Source: Liopterus haemorrhoidalis (taxonomy: Eukaryota; Arthropoda; Insecta; Coleoptera; Dytiscidae). From it: a stretch of DNA of 64,000 nt. The stretch spans positions 228,090,260 through 228,154,259 of the forward strand of contig OZ020611.1 in NCBI GenBank assembly GCA_963971575.1, written 5' to 3'. The notes under the pieces were generated by a model. The model searched no databases. It was not told the DNA's origin and saw only the letters and a list, made by a program, of their open reading frames with translations. Every line of letters begins with the position of its first letter. Within the stretch, counting starts at the first letter, position 1. Shown here piece after piece: positions 55,023 to 64,000 of the stretch. The position numbers were made by a program, and so were the translations under genes.

Positions 55023-58000
55023 CTGCAAAGAGAACAAGCCTTTATATAAATTTAACATAAATTAGCTATAAAATACAAGGTTTGATATTAGGTGTACCGG
55101 AAAGTTTTTTCGTTTTTATTATTAGTGCAGTATGCCAACTAGTCACGACTTATTCGCTGAATTAAACAGACGTCTTTTGCGTTTTGAATAAACTCTGTAA
55201 TCTTGAGTACCTAATTATTGTTTTCGTTTCATTTTGAACCCTTGCATTTTAAAATGGTGGAAGAATTTTCATCAAAACATTTTTTACGGTGTTTAATAAA
55301 AACCATTTAAAAAAAACTGCTACAGTTGCCACATAAAACATTTGTAGCTACAAAGTATTTTTGCCCACCTTTCAAATGATTTTTAGAAAAGGTTATCCCC
55401 CGTCCCCTGTTTATATTCTGATATTTTACCCCCTCGTCCTCAAGTTATTTTTAAAATGTTTGCATAAGCACTCCCGGGGGCTAATAAACCGGGCGGTTTA
55501 TTTTCTAAATTTTAAATTTTACCTCCCCCGTTCCCAATTAATTTTTAGAATTTTTGCTTAAAGTGATTTTATTCGTCAATAAAGTAATTTTTATGTAATC
55601 TGTAGTAGAATATGCAGTTAGATGCGTTATTTGATAAAGATTGATGTATTTTAATTATATTAAACTTCGAATCTAGAATTTTAGAGGTTAGGATATGTTA
55701 ATGCAGGGGCGTATTTCCCATTAGGCGCATGAGGCGCATGCTGGGGGCCTACCTCCTTGGGAGCCTATCAGGGCCCTGGAATTTAAATATCGCGCTTAGA
55801 GATGTAATATTGAACGAAACAGTTTTTTTATATTTGAGGACCTTTCAGTTTTTGGAGACTTCTTAAAACTCTGGGAGCCTAGCAAGATCCTTAACAATTT
55901 GCAAAATATCTAAAAACTTGTCATATTTAAAATTAATACCTAAACAATTTTTGGGCAGTTGATAAAATCACATCAAAATTATTACCCGTCAAAAAAACAA
56001 GTTAACTAAATATCTCTTTCTTTAACCTTATTATGGTAAAACTTCTTTCCGTAGAACAAAAGGCCGAAATTCTTGTACGAATGCGGCAGGGCAAAACTAT
56101 AAGATAAATAGGTGAAATAATGGGAATTGCAAAGTCAACAGTAGCCTATGTTGTTAAAAAGCATAAAGATAAAGGAATTATTGCACGGTCTTCAACATCT
56201 GGCCATCTTAGTGGTATTTGCTACCTAGATAAGAAAAAAATAAAGGCTATTATAAAAGGTGAGCCTAGAAAAAGTGCACCTAAGTTGGCAAAGAGGTTGT
56301 CTGAAGAGGGCGGATCTTCTGTTTCAATTCAAAATATTCGAAATAAACTTAAATCCGATGGTCTTAAAGCCCGGTCTCTAAGGATGAAACCACTATTGGT
56401 ATTTATGTGGAGCCATGATGGTGAAAGTCTTAATTCTAATTATATTATAAACACAGTAAAATTTAATAGTGGTGGTGTAATGGTATGGGGGTGCATCTCA
56501 CATGAATGTGTTGGAGATCTTGTCTTTATTGATGCAACAATGAATAAAAAAGTGAATGTAGATATTTTACGTAATCATTTACCAGATTCTGCTACAAAAA
56601 TGGGTCTTTCAAACTATACATTTCAACAGAATAATGATCCCAAGCATACTTCTAGATATGCTAAAGGCTATTTTGAAAGTAATTACATTCCACTTCTTGA
56701 TTGGCCAGTCCAATCACCCGATTTAAGCCCCATTGTTTGGGCATATATGACGTTACAGTTACATGGAAAAGCCTTTCGAACAATAGTAGGACTAAAAACC
56801 GAATTAATAAGGTTATGGAATGCTGTTCCCTTAGAATTTATAATAAAATTAATAGATTATACGTACAAACGCAGTATGGAAGTTATTAAGGGCGTGGACG
56901 TTACACTAAATATTAAAGAAAACCGCCAAAATACTTTTTTGCTTTTTTTAATTTTATTACGAAATATACAAAATTAAAAATATAAATTTATTAGTAGTTG
57001 TATCATATCTATATTCAGAAATTATTAAACTTTAGAAGCATTCATATATATAACTTTTAAGTTGCCCAAATATTTCTTTTACACACTCTTGTACTTTCAC
57101 GTTATTTGTAAGTTTGAATTTTCATATACATATTTATATACTATTTTTCAATATATGAAGTATGAGGAGAAAATCAGAAGAGACGAAAGAAAGAAAATAT
57201 TAAGAGAATGCTGGGAAGAAAGACTGAGGGAAGAACAAAAGGGTAAACTGTCGGAATGGGCAGAAACAAGGAAAGAGTACTATTGGAGATGTGGGATGGA
57301 CATAAGGGAAGCTGAGCGAAAGAGAAATGGAGGAAGAAACATAGTAGAAGAATTGAGGAGGAGAGACAAGGAGGTACAGGAGCAGGAAAGAACAGTAAGA
57401 ATAGAAAATTCCAGGAATGTGAAAAGGTATAGAGAGATAAGGACGGTAGGAATACCTAAATATTTGAAAGGGAGGAGAGGAAAGGCAGGGGGCAGAGTTA
57501 GAAGGATTGCCAGATTAAGATGCGGAAATGAAGAACGGAGTAATAGGTATTGGGCAAAAACAGAGGATAGGCTATGCAGAATGTGTAGGGAGGAGGAAGA
57601 ATCCTTGGAACACCTAACAAGAAGATGTGGAAAGCTGACAAAATGGGAGGGAGATATAAAGGATCTGTTGAGTGAAGAAGGAAAAGGAGAAAGGTGGGTG
57701 AGAGTACTCGAGGAAAGAAGGAAGGAATGCGGTGAGGTAAGACAGAACTGAGAACAGGAAGGAAGAGAGAGGTAAAGGAAGAGGAAAGAAAAGAGGGAAG
57801 AGAAGCGAAGAAAGAGAGGAAGAACAACTGGAGTCAAGAAGGAAGGAGACCGGAGACGGAAGCCGAAAAGAGAATAGGAAGAAAGAGAGGAACACCGGAG
57901 GAAGAATGTAGAAGAAGAAGAAGAAAGAAGTCATAAAATGTAAAAATGTACTATAATATTATTATTTTATTTTATTTTATTATTATTATGATTTTTAAAT

Positions 58001-61000
58001 GTATTGGTTAAAACCCTAAACGCCGAAAGGCCTAGGGTAAATAAAGAAAGAAGAAGAAGAAGAATATACTATTTTTCATATACGTATTTATCTACTTATT
58101 TTGTATAAAATGTTAAAATAATTATAATAAATATGAAACGTTTACTATATTTTATAGTTTGTTTGCACCACCTTTTTTTGAAGGGGGGGCCTATCAGAGA
58201 AGTTGCGCCTCGGGCCTCCGAGTGGGTAAATACGCCCCTGTGTTTATGATAGTACAAGCTACCTATCAACGATGCGATTCATCTGGCGTCAAGTCACTCC
58301 AACTTTCAGCGTTAACGTGCTCGGAAACTTTCGTTTAGAATCGCAGTTCGACAGTAACCGCCATGACCTAACGTTAACCCTTGTAATGATTTAACGCAAA
58401 CTTTCAGAATCCCACTGTATATGTTACTAGATTGAAATACACCCTAAAAAAGCCAGCGGAGGGTTTTTCTGTAGAAACCCTTCGTAATTCTATTGGCGTG
58501 TGGCCCCAGAAATTTAAGCAGTCAATTTGAAAACTAATAGGTGTTTCTTTTTTAAAATGCATCTATGTGTTTTGTACAAAAAGTAAATTAAGATAACTTT
58601 ATAGATCTTGCGAAATTTCACTAAAAACTTTGTAACAGCATTAATGGCAATACTAGGTAGTCCAAAACTCAAAGAATAGTTACTTACTTCTATGGGTTCA
58701 AAACAAACACTAATACAAAAATTCGCAGACCAGTTGACAGCGAATGTAATAGATGTGGCAATTGGTCTGGCATTAATTTCAAACATTTCTGTGACAATAA
58801 ACCATGGTATTGGTGCTCCCAATGAGTAGAAAAAGATGAACACATATATCATCACTGTACAGATCCAGGCTAAAACCAAGGCTTTGTCCTACAAAACAGT
58901 TTATTATTACAGGGTAGAAGAAAAATAGGTGAACGATGTGTTTCGGTTGCCATTTTTTTGCCATAATATTCTGCTATAAGTTCTGTATGTATTTATTTAC
59001 TTTTGTGTATCATTGATTTTATTATAATAAATTACAGATGTATAATAGTGTTTTATTCATTTTTTGTATCTCCTATCTTTAGCTTCTTTTGAAAATTTCA
59101 AGACTGGTATTTTTTCAATAACAATTATTTTAATAAATGGCCATACGCCACTGTAGAGCCGGAAACTATTGTCCGCCATTTTGAAAGACCATCTCGTTCT
59201 TCCCAAATAGCATGTAATACTCCTTCCTATAGTATTTTTATTCAATGTCAACCCCCAACATATACAAGGTGTCTCAAAAGAAATTTTATATTTATTTAGC
59301 TTACTGCGTGAACGCAACGTAACCGAGGGGCGCGGGGGTTATGTCAATCGGTAGCCTGGCTCTTGGGAATTCAGTCGCTATGGAGCGTTTCTCGGGAGCA
59401 GACCGCGCGTTATGCGTGCGAGACTTTTACAAAAACGGTGATTTGGCGACTGTAGCGCGTAGAAAATTCTGCAGTATTCGAGGTTTTCGCCACTTAAATG
59501 ATGCGCCAAGCATTCCTCTCATTCGACATTGGGTTAAAAAGTTTGAAAAGACTGGTACAACGCTGGATAAATCAAAATCCGGGCGACCTAGGTCATCAAG
59601 AACGGTAGAAAACGTGGAGAATGTTAATCAGTCTGTTCGTGACGACCCGAACCTTTCAATTCGGAAGCGCGCAAGTGCTTTAAATGTACATAGATCATCA
59701 TTACATCGCATTATGCACAAAGACCTAAAGCTGCACCTCTACAAAATTCAATTGGTGCAAGAATTAAAGCCCCAAGATGCCAGTCAGCGGCTTAATTTCG
59801 TAAATCAGGTGATTGAGCGATTTTCAACGTTTACCAACATTTTGTTTTCGGATGAAGCTCATTTTCATCTTAATGGCCACGTAAATAAGCAGAACTGCCG
59901 CTACTGGAGTGCAACGAATCCGAAACGCAAACATCAGAAACCCCTACATTCGCCTAAAGTGACCGTATGGGCTGCGATGTCGGCGCGAGGAATTATCGGC
60001 CCTTACTTTTTTGAAGATGAGGGGGCGTGCAGTTACAGTGAATTCAGAGCGTTATGTGGAGATGTTAGACAACTTCTTGGTACCTGAACTGCATAACTTT
60101 CCTAGCTATAACCAAAGAACATGGTTCCAACAGGACGGAGCAACTTCACACACGTCCAATATGTCTCTGCCACGTATTCGTGAAATTTTCTCAGGCAAAT
60201 TGATCTCCCGGAGAGGTGACATAAATTGGCCTCCACGCAGTCCAGATTTAACCCCTATGGACTTTTTCCTATGGGGTTATCTTAAACCTAAAGTTTACGC
60301 CAATAAACCGACTTCATTGGCGCATTTGAAAGAAAATATCCGTCACGAAATGGCAGCCATCCCTGAGTCCACCTGCCGAGACGTCATAAGTAATTTTACT
60401 GTTCGATTAAATGAGTGCCGAGAACGCGAGGGTCTACATTTAGACGATATTATTTTTAAGAAATAAATCCCCAAAAAGTGTATTTTAATAATTAATAAAC
60501 ATTTTTTCTATATACGGCTTACTTTTTTTTTAATCGATCCACTAAATATAAAATTTCTTTTGAGACACCTTGTATGATGCTCTTGCGCTTAATTATGCGA
60601 ATGACGATCTAAGATTGATTAAACAATGGCTGGATTTTAATAAACTATTTCTCAACGCAGATAAATCTAGTTTTCTAACTTTTTCATGCAATAGGCACTC
60701 TCAGCCTGAATTTGATAAAACAATCCTCCACATGTGTAATGACTACAGTAATTGTGATTGCTCTGTTGCTTTGTTCAGAAAAGATAGAATGAAGTATCTG
60801 GGCATTATAATAGATCAACATCTGAGATGGGATCACCATATTGAGAGATTGGCTAAAAATTTGCGCAAAACTCTTTCCATATTTAATAAGTTAAAGAAAA
60901 TACTCAATTCATTAAAATTAAAAACCTTTTACTTCGGTCTTGTACAATCTTTAATGCAATATGCTATTCTTGTTTGGGGTGGTGCGGCTAAACTGTATAA

Positions 61001-64000
61001 AAATAAAATACTTGTCCTGCAAAAAAGGATTATAAAAATAATGTATAATAAAACCGCAAGATACCCGTCTAAATTGTTATTTTCAGAATCTAATATATTC
61101 AATTTTAATAAGTTACATAATAAATAATAATAATTTTTATTTATTTGTTTACCTATACATTTTTTTTTTCATACATTGATAATTTTTGTGTTGCCAGGTG
61201 AATAAACAAATAAAAAATTGCACGTGTTAATCACAAATTATAAAACAAGGAAGATAGCGGACTCCCACGTTACGGCTTTGGACAGCGATAGTTGCGACAT
61301 TCGTGGTTGTAATATGAACTAGGATTAGATAGTATGCAACCCGCAGTGCACACAAATATAATTTTATATTTTAAATTACTATGAATCGCGCGATCATTAA
61401 TTTTCTACCAAAATTGAAAAATGAAATGTAATTTTGGTAGAAAATTAAAGATTGCCTTGAACCGAAAATTATGATTAATTTATTTACAACTCTCCTAATT
61501 AATTTCCTAAAATTAAAATTAATTACAATTGTTAAAAGTTAATACTTCAGTAAGCATTAAGTTTTATTATTTTATTTGCAAGCAAGCATATGAAATAAAT
61601 AAACAAGTATTTATTTTTTACTTTTATATTTACTTTTATTGTACATAATAAATTTAGTCTGTGCCATTTTTTTTATTACACTATTTATATTTCTTTTGCA
61701 TTTACCATTTAAAATATTATTAATTACACTACACCATTTGAAAATAAAAAATGTGGTGCTAATATTTAAAATTTCTTATAAAATTCATCACTGTCACAAT
61801 CACAATTTACTGTCTCCTATCGTTACAACGTCAAAAACAATTGCCGCAAATTGACGATAACGAAGTGTTCTCAAAATGTTGGTTAAAAAAAAACGCTTTT
61901 AGCGCTGTTCGTGGATGGAATATAACTTAAAACCGTTTCAAGGCCGTGTATATGAGTTTCATACCCCTGGTGTTAATCAACTTTTGGTAAAAATCGGTTG
62001 ACTAGAAATGGGAGTGTATTTGTGTCGATTTTAAGATTTTTGCGAATATTTAACAACAGAAAAATATTTCGAAAAAATGTATTTAATAAAAGTTGCTATA
62101 GAAGCAATAACTAATAACTTTTATTTGAGACATTTTTTGATAAAACGAAAAAAATTTCAAAAATTTTTCGAAATATTTTCTATTTTTTATACTTATACAG
62201 TGTGAATTATTTACTGTGCAACATGCAGATATCACATTCAATGTAAAAGAAGTGAGTTATTTCAAAAGCAACATAGCCATAAATACTTATCGTATCCATA
62301 GAAAAGACAAAATACTATTTTTTAAAATATTTTTTGGACTTTGCTTCTAAGTACATTATTATTTTCGTTTGTATATAAATATAAACAAACTAATAAAAAT
62401 TCATTTATTGTTTCTAATTTACTATTTTTTAGCCGTCTAGGAACTTGTCAAATGTAAAATGACTATTATATTTAATCACCACTGCATATCTGTTGCTATG
62501 GATATGAGCTTGCTTTCATAATTTGCTATGTTGCAAATGAAATAACTTATTTCATTAACATTATATGTGTAACATGTATGTTGCTCGTTAAAATTCACCC
62601 TGTATGTAACGTTTCTATGGCCATGATAAATAATATCTCTGTTAGAAAATATTAGGCCAAGTTATTTCTACTTTGCTGCTAGAATGTATTTTATACAAGT
62701 ACTTTGTGATGGTGGTCGGTCCTGTGGTGGCCAGAGCTGATTTTTTTTGTCGTCAAGATATGTAAAAATGTATTAAAATTTTTAATAAAAGTCATTCGTT
62801 TCCATGGTTTTACAGTTGGAATTTTTCACATCCCAACGTGAAATATGAAATAACCCAAGCAATTTCGCTTTTCGTGACAACCTAAGAGAACGAAATTCCC
62901 ATTAGTTCCGCCTAAAGATTTGGAATAGCCTGTACGTATTACAAAATGTGGCAGATAATATCTTTATTTATTTTATTTATTTTTATTTTTTTCGAAATAA
63001 ATCCGGCCTACAATAGTTTTTTCGGGCCAATCATCAAAATCCTTTGATAGTGATTAGTCGCGAAATCTTAAAAAATGCTGTATTTTATTTTTATTTAGAT
63101 TCAATAAGAAAATCATCGTTCACCTTTCTTTCGCTCAGTCTCTATTTACGAGGGATGTTTCCTAAATTCTGGGAATTGTGCTAAAATTAAATTACGCAGA
63201 ACTTATAGGCAATGTTATTGGTGCCAGACAAGTCTTGACATGTTTATGCAACTATTGTGCAATATTGTTCAGTCGGATTTAGGTGTTAGACTGATATAGA
63301 CGCGTTTTCATAGCACTGTTTTTGTATCCATGGAAGACGCAGCAAAATCTCAAAGAGCAATAATTTTCTTTTCGTGGAAAGAAGGTGTGAAAACATCAGA
63401 AATTATTCAGCGTCTGCAAGGAGTATTTGGTGAGTCTGCAGAATCCAAAAGTACTGTTTATCGGTGGATCGATCGTTTTAAAACCGGTAGAATATCACTA
63501 GAAGACGATCCACGCAGTGGGCGCCCAAGCACGTCGGTAAATGAAAGAAACATTACTGCCGTCGAAGACCTACTGAAAGAGGACAGGCGAATGGCTATTC
63601 GTCAAATTAGTGTGCGCCTAGGGATAGGTACACGACAAGTTCATGACATCTTGCATGATTGTTTGGGCGTTAGCAAGGTTTCGCCGCGCTGGGTGCCAAG
63701 GCTGTTGGGACCAGAACAGAAACTCAATAGGAAAGTTCTTTGAGGACGGCTTAAAAAAGTTAGTTTATCGTTGGGATAATTGTATTCAGTTAAATGGAGA
63801 TTATGTTGAAAAACTACATTGTAATATTGACGAAAATTAACAAAATAATAAAAATTATAGCTAAATTCCCAGAACTTTGGAAACATCCCTCGTAATTTAC
63901 CTTCAGTACTACGCAAACAATGATTACTGTTGTCACTATAGCCAATGCTCCATAAGAAATTAAAAGCATAATTCTTCTACCAACTTTGTCTACTAGTAAT
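54861..64000 (-). CDS. Facilitative glucose transporter gene B, 3' part (tandem paralogue of A)
   Basis: Exons B8 (54861-55022), B7 (58688-58888) and the left part of B6 (from 63901) are in the window; exons B1-B5 would lie beyond 64000. Exon lengths and phases of B7 and B8 are identical to A7 and A8, and protein identity is about 85 and 79 percent by eye. Nearby intron and 3' flank also align. No stop or splice-site loss is seen in the visible part, though a mariner sits 6-7 nt into intron 6. Both genes point left, head to tail. Expected function: plasma-membrane hexose uptake, as for A. Confidence 0.9.
55085..55360 (+). pseudogene. mariner 5' end fragment
   Basis: TTAGGTGTACCGGAAAGTTT is a mariner-type terminal repeat, and 160 bp further a start MVEEFSSKHFLRCLIKT appears before the sequence breaks off. 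No right end. Lies in gene B intron 7. Confidence 0.55.
55361..55703 (-). other. Gene B intron 7, no gene
   Basis: Contains C-rich patches (CCCCCGTCCCCTG, CTCCCGGGGGC) with an imperfect direct repeat of CCCCTCGTCCTCAAGTTATT and CCCCCGTTCCCAATTAATT followed by TTTTTA.AAT. Short open frame at 55361-55561 is not protein-like. Confidence 0.4.
56033..56977 (+). pseudogene. Tc1-like transposase pseudogene lacking catalytic residues
   Basis: MVKLLSVEQKAEILVRMRQG, a TAA stop at 56105, then IGEIMGIAKSTVAYVVKKHK (first HTH) and SVSIQNIRNKLKSDGLKARS (second). Next comes a deletion: after RMKPLLVFMWSHDGESLN the segment that should hold the first catalytic Asp is missing. GGVMVWGCISHECVGDLVFI follows. 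The second Asp is replaced by Asn (QQNNDPKHT; family QQDNDPKHT), and after DWPVQSPDLSPIVWAY the expected acidic residue of the triad is lost. The remaining frame is open for 285 codons, but the product cannot be an active nuclease. Confidence 0.9.
57150..58075 (+). pseudogene. Truncated non-LTR element 3' end with zinc-finger domain
   Basis: From MKYEEKIRRDERKKIL (57152) a highly charged C-terminal domain runs to 57751, with LCRMCREEEESLEHLTRRC, a CX2CX8HX4C zinc-binding motif of the kind found at the C-terminus of non-LTR reverse transcriptases. A purine-rich 3' UTR follows, then CCCTAAACGCCGAAAGGCCT (hairpin) and AATAAAG with a GAA microsatellite tail (58040-58065). The RT itself is gone (5' truncation). 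Residues before 57150 belong to the insertion site. Confidence 0.7.
58249..58687 (-). other. Gene B intron 7 next to exon B7
   Basis: 58249-58510 has GC-richer words (AAAAAAGCCAGCGGAGGGTTT) without coding sense; 58560-58687 aligns with 9366-9476 of gene A. Confidence 0.55.
58688..58888 (-). CDS. Glucose transporter B, exon B7
   Basis: Acceptor TTTTGTAG then GAC AAA GCC; donor GAA|GTAAGT at 58688/58687. 201 bp, 67 residues: DKALVLAWICTVMIYVFIFF, GAPIPWFIVTEMF, NWSANF. Position before PIPWF is Ala (Gly in A and usually Pro-Gly in GLUTs). Confidence 0.93.
58889..59262 (-). other. Gene B intron 6 conserved with gene A
   Basis: Aligned with 9678-10043; see that entry. Ends just before the rosa-type element. 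Confidence 0.8.
59265..60572 (+). mobile_element. rosa-type element, copy 2, complete ends
   Basis: CAAGGTGTCTCAAAAGAAAT at both ends (inverted), TA at 59263-59264 and 60573-60574. 1308 bp, nearly identical to copy 1 but in opposite orientation, and antisense to gene B. Copy 2 keeps both ends but has a broken frame; copy 1 has an intact frame but a broken end. Confidence 0.95.
59341..60466 (+). pseudogene. rosa-type transposase with 2-bp deletion
   Basis: Begins MSIGSLALGN and follows copy 1 to FFEDE at about 60019. There GATGAGGGGGCG stands for copy 1's GACGAAAGGGGGCG, a net loss of two bases in a purine run, so the frame ends at 60087 and the rest (RAVTVNSERYVEMLDNFLVP to KK) continues in another frame to 60466. 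The triad residues are all present across the two frames. Confidence 0.92.
60575..61130 (+). pseudogene. Non-LTR reverse transcriptase C-terminal fragment
   Basis: Continuous frame: LRLIKQWLDFNKLFLNADKS, RMKYLGIIIDQHLRWDHHIE, RLAKNLRKTLSIFNKLKKIL, GLVQSLMQYAILVWGGAAKL, ILVLQKRIIKIMYNKTARYP. This is the post-catalytic region of a Jockey/CR1-type RT. The preceding core is missing and it ends without poly(A). No stop until 61127, so it may be relatively young. Confidence 0.8.
61131..61951 (-). other. Gene B intron 6, no gene
   Basis: AT-rich. Contains the hairpin at 61399-61449. A 71-codon frame at 61639-61854 is Phe/Ile-rich and unlikely to be coding. Confidence 0.45.
61399..61449. repeat. 19-bp-arm hairpin
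   Basis: TTAATTTTCTACCAAAATT and its exact reverse complement are separated by about 13 bases (GAAAAATGAAATG). Isolated in intron 6 of gene B; may be a remnant of a small MITE. Confidence 0.8.
61952..62750 (+). mobile_element. Family Y element, copy Y3, 5' truncated
   Basis: Reverse complement of Y1 from CAACTTTTGGTAAAAATCGG onward; ends GGTGGTCGGTCCTGTGGTGG, CCAGAGCTGATTTTTTTT. The tetranucleotide tract and 5' end are absent. A 405-bp MITE (62198-62602) lies in it at a site that is empty in Y1 (ATACTTATACCTAATGTAAC, reversed). Confidence 0.75.
62198..62602. mobile_element. 405-bp TA-flanked MITE in Y3
   Basis: CAGTGTGAATTATTTAC / (right reversed) CAGGGTGAATTTTAACG; inverted similarity persists for about 90 bp (GAAATAAGTTATTTCA-like and GCAACATAGC). 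TA at 62196-62197 and 62603-62604. Confidence 0.87.
62790..62932. mobile_element. Half of a family M MITE
   Basis: Reverse of the left part of 5347-5752: CGTGACAACCTAAGAGAACG, AAATTCCCATTAGTTCCGCC, ending TTTGGAATAGCCTG before TA (62933-62934). The other end is missing. Confidence 0.7.
62933..63148 (-). other. Gene B intron 6 conserved with gene A
   Basis: 62970-63148 aligns with 13580-13799 (CGAAATAA, TCCGG.CTA, GATAGTGATTAGTCGCGAA, TTTCTTTC.CTCAG.CTCTATTT). Confidence 0.8.
63149..63892 (+). mobile_element. mariner deletion derivative at the 5' splice site of gene B intron 6
   Basis: Inverted ends CGAGGGATGTTTCC (then AAATTCTGGGAATT / AAAGTTCTGGGAATT). TA at 63147-63148 and 63893-63894. 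744 bp. The gene A intron (GTAAATAAAATAGAGG at 13801-13786) gives the empty site; in B the sequence is GTAAATTA, element, TAAATAGAGA. On the gene's strand the element begins 8 nt after the exon-intron junction. Confidence 0.93.
63330..63743 (+). pseudogene. mariner transposase N-terminal part, core deleted
   Basis: MEDAAKSQRAIIFFSWKEGV, KTSEIIQRLQGVFGESAESK, STVYRWIDRFKTGRISLEDD, GRPSTSVNERNI and IRQISVRLGIGTRQVHDILH form the paired HTH DNA-binding domain of the SETMAR-like mariner group. At LGPEQKLNRKVL the catalytic domain is cut out; FFEDGLKKLVYRWDNCIQLN (63738-63837) is the C-terminus in another frame. It could bind its own ends but has no nuclease domain. Confidence 0.88.
63901..64000 (-). 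CDS. Glucose transporter B, exon B6 (partial)
   Basis: Reads LLVDKVGRRIMLLISYGALA, IVTTVIIVCVVLK up to donor AAG|GTAAAT at 63901/63900. Corresponds to the second half of A6 (TM8 end, loop 8-9 motif DKVGRR, TM9). Continues beyond the right edge. Confidence 0.92.

Larger units (their letters stand above)
55704..58240. mobile_element. hAT-type element (composite) with 8-bp near-perfect target duplication
   Basis: CAGGGGCGTATTTCCCA at the left; right end reversed CAGGGGCGTATTTACCCA. Subterminal GGGGGCCTA.C and GGCGC...AGGCGC blocks also pair. TGTTAATG precedes and TGTTTATG follows (7 of 8). No hAT transposase is left; the interior is taken up by a Tc1-like pseudogene and a truncated non-LTR element. 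In gene B intron 7. Confidence 0.82.

Noticed and set aside
57280..57934. Three Ser/Leu/Phe-rich minus-strand frames
   Set aside because: They are the antisense of the purine-rich coding and 3' UTR region of the truncated non-LTR element.

Overview
This is a eukaryotic, very AT-rich, intron-bearing and transposon-saturated window, most like an insect nuclear genome. The evidence is GT/AG introns, a GLUT-type sugar carrier of animal type, Jockey-like retrotransposons, mariner/rosa/Tc1, hAT and TTAA-target elements, and tRNA-derived SINEs. A beetle is possible but I cannot fix the order from sequence alone. No bacterial features (operons, CRISPR, attachment sites) are present.

The only host genes I can support are two tandem, same-strand (minus) copies of a facilitative glucose transporter of the SLC2/GLUT1 class. 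Gene A is nearly complete: eight exons, here A1 to A8, run right to left from 30485 to 6250. All intron phases agree and together they give about 471 residues from the first membrane helix to the stop; only a short N-terminus is missing, with a weak candidate at 34150-34155. Gene B starts beyond the right edge; exons B6 (partial), B7 and B8 lie at 64000-63901, 58888-58688 and 55022-54861. Intron and 3' flank sequence next to the exons also aligns between A and B, so whole genes were duplicated in tandem. The aligned sites show which insertions are private to each copy.

Nearly everything else is mobile DNA, much of it nested. Left to right: an AT-rich satellite with a ~509-bp higher-order period (1-1400); GTCY-microsatellite elements (family X, six copies); a 2-kb TAA-flanked element inside a decayed transposase remnant (3818-5864); a foldback cluster in gene A intron 6 (10060-13328); rosa-type and mariner elements in intron 5; a TTAA-flanked element inside a hAT transposase remnant (18691-19450); a hAT-type insert inside family X (24733-25825); a MITE inside a mariner (26848-27243); a Jockey-like ORF2 with one stop (31365-34083); an inverted-repeat element and a CCCAGC-ended element with a DUF4806-like exon (35170-37214); a small LTR element with identical LTRs (40944-42546); a near full-length Jockey element (49130-53538); and a composite hAT block (55704-58240).

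The most interesting structural result is that two unrelated families (X and Y) share one architecture: a short subterminal inverted repeat near one end, a GTCY tetranucleotide array just inside it, and at the other end the matching inverted repeat followed at once by a hairpin and a T-rich terminus. That matches what is described for non-autonomous Helentron elements (DINE-1/HINE type). Second, a deletion-derivative mariner has inserted 6-7 nt downstream of the 5' splice site of gene B exon 6.
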